DNA of 64,000 bases, taken from positions 26,932,393 through 26,996,392 of the forward strand of contig OZ026604.1 of NCBI GenBank assembly GCA_964020085.1, read 5' to 3'. Position numbers and translations under genes: made by a program. The notes beneath the pieces were generated by a model that was not told the origin of the DNA, did not search any database, and saw only the letters and a list, made by a program, of their open reading frames with translations. Positions 62,845 through 64,000 of this stretch are shown here, in pieces. This stretch comes from Micromussa lordhowensis (taxonomy: Eukaryota; Cnidaria; Anthozoa; Scleractinia; Lobophylliidae). Numbering within the stretch: position 1 is the stretch's first letter; every line of letters starts with the position of its first letter.

Positions 62845-63783
62845 ATGTCATCTTATTGTGTTAAACAAAGAAAAATGACAGAATGTGTACCAGGTAGTCA
62901 AACTTTTGTAATTACAAAAAATGGTAGAAATGCAATGCGATGTATTTGTGCTGAATGTGGAATTATAAAATTTCGTTTTATATCACAAGAGGAAATGCAA
63001 GGAAGCGGTTTTGATGAACTAATTGTCAAAGGGTTGGCCGCTGGTGCAAAAGGATCGTATATCTTGGGAAAATCGGCGCTAGTAAAGCAATAAAATCTGA
63101 TTACCTAAAAAATCAGGTTAAAGGTATAGGGAAAAGGTATTTAAATAGAGCAGTTGACTCTCTTGCTGATGATCTTTCTAAAAAAATTGACCCTAGAACA
63201 GGCTCTGGTCTCGATATTCATAAAGCAATAGGTAAGTTACCTAAACCGAAAGCTGGTTGGACTTTACCGGGACACAAATATACTGGTCCTTAAAATGATT
63301 TAGAAAACCAAGTAAAATGGGATCGAGATACTGGTCAAATCTATGAAATTTATGATAAGCCAACAGGTAAGACAGATGCTATAGCCATGCAACACGATGT
63401 TGATTACTCAGTATGTGCTGATAAGGGAGTAAATGTAAAATCATGTAAAAATGTGGCTGACAAGAAAATGGTGAAAGCTTTAGATGCAATTCCATGGAAT
63501 GAGAGACAGTGGGGTCATTGGCTGGCTAGAAACACTATTAATACAAAGCAAAAACTTGGTTTAGGTGTAAAAAAAAAAAAAAAATTTAGATACATGGGAA
63601 GGGCTAGCTAATGAGTTACACAAACCTATAAAACGAAATTTTACCAAGAGAAGAGTAATCGTTCATAAGGTAGATGACATTTGGTGTTCTGACTTAGTTG
63701 ACATGCAAGGGCTATGCAAATGGAATAAAGGTTATAAATATCTTTTAATGGTCTTAGACCTTTTCAGTAAATCACTGGAAAAT
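62845..63783 (+). pseudogene. Zinc-ribbon / phospholipase A2 / integrase polypeptide, broken and truncated
   Basis: ATG 62845 starts a second zinc-ribbon (MSSYCVKQRKMTECVPGSQ, RCICAECGIIKF). After a frameshift near 63,070 comes a parvovirus VP1-like phospholipase A2 domain: KAGWTLPGHKYTGP (calcium loop), a TAA at 63291 in place of the usual Tyr, then the catalytic block MQHDVDYSVCAD (His-Asp). A shift at the A-tract near 63,585 leads to an integrase N-terminus (ELHKPIKRNFTKRR, DDIWCSDLVDMQ with the first catalytic Asp, YLLMVLDLFSKS). Foreign sequence starts at about 63,784. From memory this fused order occurs in cnidarian elements. PLA2 would open endosomes during entry. Confidence 0.7.
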
Positions 63784-64000
63784 TTGAACCATTTACAGAC
63801 TTTATGAAATGTCTGTAAATCGTTAATTTACAGACTTGGTAGTTTTTCTGAATAAAAACAAAATGTCTGTAAGTTTATTTTACAAAGATTTTGTGTAGTT
63901 TTTAGTTCTGTTCATTTCAAAATGTTTGTAAAATGTTTGTAAATTATAGCAGCTAGATTAAGAGGGTAGGACTCATAATTTACAGACTTAACAAAATCTT
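63784..64000. repeat. Unidentified insertion truncating the integrase
   Basis: Repeated tttacagactt and aatgtctgtaa motifs in both orientations; extends beyond the window. No coding potential. Confidence 0.45.

Larger units (their letters stand above)
35590..64000. mobile_element. Maverick B, AT-rich adintovirus-like element, partial
   Basis: Genes on both strands diverge from about 49.1 kb: ATPase and fibres to the left, capsid and protease to the right, then phospholipase/integrase. Codon usage is strongly AT-rich, unlike Maverick A. The element is interrupted by two BEL/Pao elements, one MITE and a GC-rich insertion. It lacks a visible polymerase and its integrase is truncated at 63,783; the rest may lie beyond the window or be deleted. 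Left limit is inferred from composition. Confidence 0.82.

Noticed and set aside
62845..63611. Integrated parvovirus
   Set aside because: The PLA2 domain alone resembles parvovirus VP1; surrounding genes are Maverick genes and no parvoviral NS or capsid core is present.

Overview
The window looks like nuclear DNA of an invertebrate animal, most likely a cnidarian (coral, anemone or hydroid). GT-AG introns, BEL/Pao retrotransposons, LINE remnants, calcium-binding EGF exons and large Maverick/Polinton-type DNA elements with integrase, double-jelly-roll capsid and adenain-like protease genes all point that way. The species cannot be named from sequence alone. Host coding sequence is sparse; almost everything else is mobile or repetitive DNA.

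Layout. 1-11,100: a ~123-bp satellite with a ~1.5-kb higher-order repeat, interrupted by two dead LINE fragments (4.0-4.8 and 8.66-9.1 kb) and by an island with two 123-bp EGF exons (5,397 and 6,247). 11,285-12,090: a ~92-bp minisatellite. 12,481-13,427: a two-exon C2H2 zinc-finger gene (minus strand). 13,862-14,047 and 21,332-21,496: two halves of one exon of a host protein-kinase gene, split by a 7,278-bp palindromic element (14,048-21,325) flanked by a perfect 6-bp target-site duplication. Each arm carries the same four genes (packaging ATPase, acidic protein, basic repeat protein, small protein) reading outward from a repeat-rich centre. About 21.9-35.6 kb: Maverick A, all main genes on the plus strand: 276-aa protein, protein-primed DNA polymerase, Bcl-2-like protein, acylated small protein, chromodomain integrase, two jelly-roll minor capsid proteins, core protein, major capsid protein and protease. 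A three-exon RING-finger gene lies on the minus strand upstream. Several A genes carry frameshifts.

About 35.6-63.8 kb: Maverick B, AT-rich and of a different lineage: membrane protein, eIF1/SUI1 homologue, two phage-like fibre proteins, packaging ATPase, structural protein, penton-like protein, core proteins, major capsid protein, possible nucleic-acid-binding protein, protease, zinc-ribbon proteins, and a zinc-ribbon/phospholipase A2/integrase polypeptide. B is broken by two BEL/Pao retrotransposons (40,434-47,994, old and 5'-truncated; 53,980-60,778, recent with identical LTRs) and by a TTAA-flanked fold-back MITE (62,225-62,777). No DNA polymerase of B is seen; it may lie outside the window. 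The integrase end of B is cut off near 63,783.

How the genes would work together. In both Mavericks the capsid proteins, core proteins, protease and ATPase would form and fill a virion, while integrase (and in A the polymerase) would handle integration and copying. The RING, Bcl-2-like and eIF1 genes look like host-interaction genes for ubiquitin signalling, apoptosis and translation. Almost every B gene has a TATATA-like string directly touching its start codon, a signature absent from A. The palindrome seems to be a defective relative that keeps only one Maverick end, mirrored, yet was still integrated.
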